7,576 bases of DNA, taken from the NCBI GenBank assembly GCA_023262195.1, contig JALRDM010000237.1, forward strand, positions 1 through 7,576, in the 5' to 3' direction. Below, in pieces: positions 7,434 through 7,576 of the stretch. The DNA comes from Salibacteraceae bacterium. GTDB taxonomy: Bacteria; Bacteroidota; Bacteroidia; Flavobacteriales_G; Salibacteraceae. The translations under genes and the position numbers were made by a program. Positions within the stretch are counted from its first letter, which is position 1. Each line of letters opens with the position of its first letter. Below the pieces are notes generated by a model. The model did not search any database. It saw only the letters and a list, made by a program, of their open reading frames with translations, and had not been told where the DNA came from.

Positions 7434-7576
7434 ATGAGTAAGCTCGACTTTGATTCACCGGTAAGTTTTGAGGATACCTCAAACGCTTTTGCGCACTTGA
7501 GCAATAGCGATCTCAGATTCAACTATTGGATTGTCAGATTAATGAATAATGCCGGATTAACCAACCTGAGCACATC
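7434..7576 (+). CDS. Probable proline dehydrogenase, N-terminal fragment cut by right window edge
   Basis: An ORF open to the edge from ATG 7434, 47 complete codons. The visible N-terminus has FEDTSNAFAHLSNSDL (12-27), then YWIVRLMNN (31-39). This resembles the opening of single-domain Bacteroidota proline dehydrogenases, which typically begin with a 'F-D/E-N/D-T-x-x-A-F' segment, 'K/S-x-x-x-L' and an aromatic 'Y-W/F-L-F-x-x-x-x-N' stretch. That enzyme is an FAD-dependent TIM barrel that oxidises proline to pyrroline-5-carboxylate and passes electrons to quinones. The barrel and its catalytic residues lie outside the window, so the assignment rests on N-terminal resemblance from memory. The 9-base gap after the M1 stop codon suggests translation from the same transcript. 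No Shine-Dalgarno stronger than AAGCAG is seen. Confidence 0.6.
   Translation, partial: MSKLDFDSPVSFEDTSNAFAHLSNSDLRFNYWIVRLMNNAGLTNLST

Noticed and set aside
1..7576. Search for CRISPR arrays, insertion sequences, tRNA or rRNA genes, defence systems and tandem repeats
   Set aside because: Nearly all of the window is coding for known families, and the short gaps (about 110, 169, 65 and 9 bases) hold no repeat array, transposase remnant or cloverleaf that I could see.

Overview
The window looks like an ordinary chromosomal segment from a member of the Bacteroidota, probably a marine or environmental flavobacterium- or cytophaga-like organism. Five things support this: a TonB-dependent receptor with an N-terminal carboxypeptidase-like regulatory domain, a secreted dipeptidyl peptidase IV, promoter boxes resembling TAnnTTTG rather than the E. 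coli -10, almost no Shine-Dalgarno sequences before the main starts, and a proline dehydrogenase N-terminus of the Bacteroidota type. The genus cannot be named from the sequence alone.

Layout. On the minus strand, running off the left edge, is the N-terminal two thirds of a dipeptidyl peptidase IV (1-1429). A divergent intergenic region of about 110 bases follows. It holds a good minus-strand promoter candidate and an unusual cluster of three alternating TTGG/CCAA half-sites. The plus strand then carries four genes in a row: a GlcD-like FAD-linked 2-hydroxyacid dehydrogenase (1539-2921); a TonB-dependent outer-membrane receptor (3091-5487), preceded by a 169-base gap with a doubtful 19-codon ORF; a lipoprotein M1 aminopeptidase that is a full-length relative of leukotriene A4 hydrolase (5553-7424); and, 9 bases later, the first 47 codons of a probable proline dehydrogenase (7434 to the right edge). 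No RNA genes, mobile elements, CRISPR arrays or convincing intrinsic terminators were seen.

How the genes may work together (inference). DPP IV removes Xaa-Pro dipeptides in the periplasm. LTA4H-type M1 enzymes are aminopeptidases with a preference for tripeptides, and the mammalian enzyme is known to cleave Pro-Gly-Pro. Proline dehydrogenase oxidises free proline, and a TonB receptor can import peptides. The neighbourhood is therefore consistent with use of proline-rich, collagen-like peptides, but linkage is the only evidence. Only the M1 gene and the proline dehydrogenase are close enough to be a likely operon.

Most of the window is well-known family content. The points most worth a second look are the LTA4H-like active site, which keeps nearly the whole human constellation but has Met at the Tyr378 position; the half-site cluster upstream of the FAD enzyme; and the identical TACTTTCG boxes before both peptidase genes.
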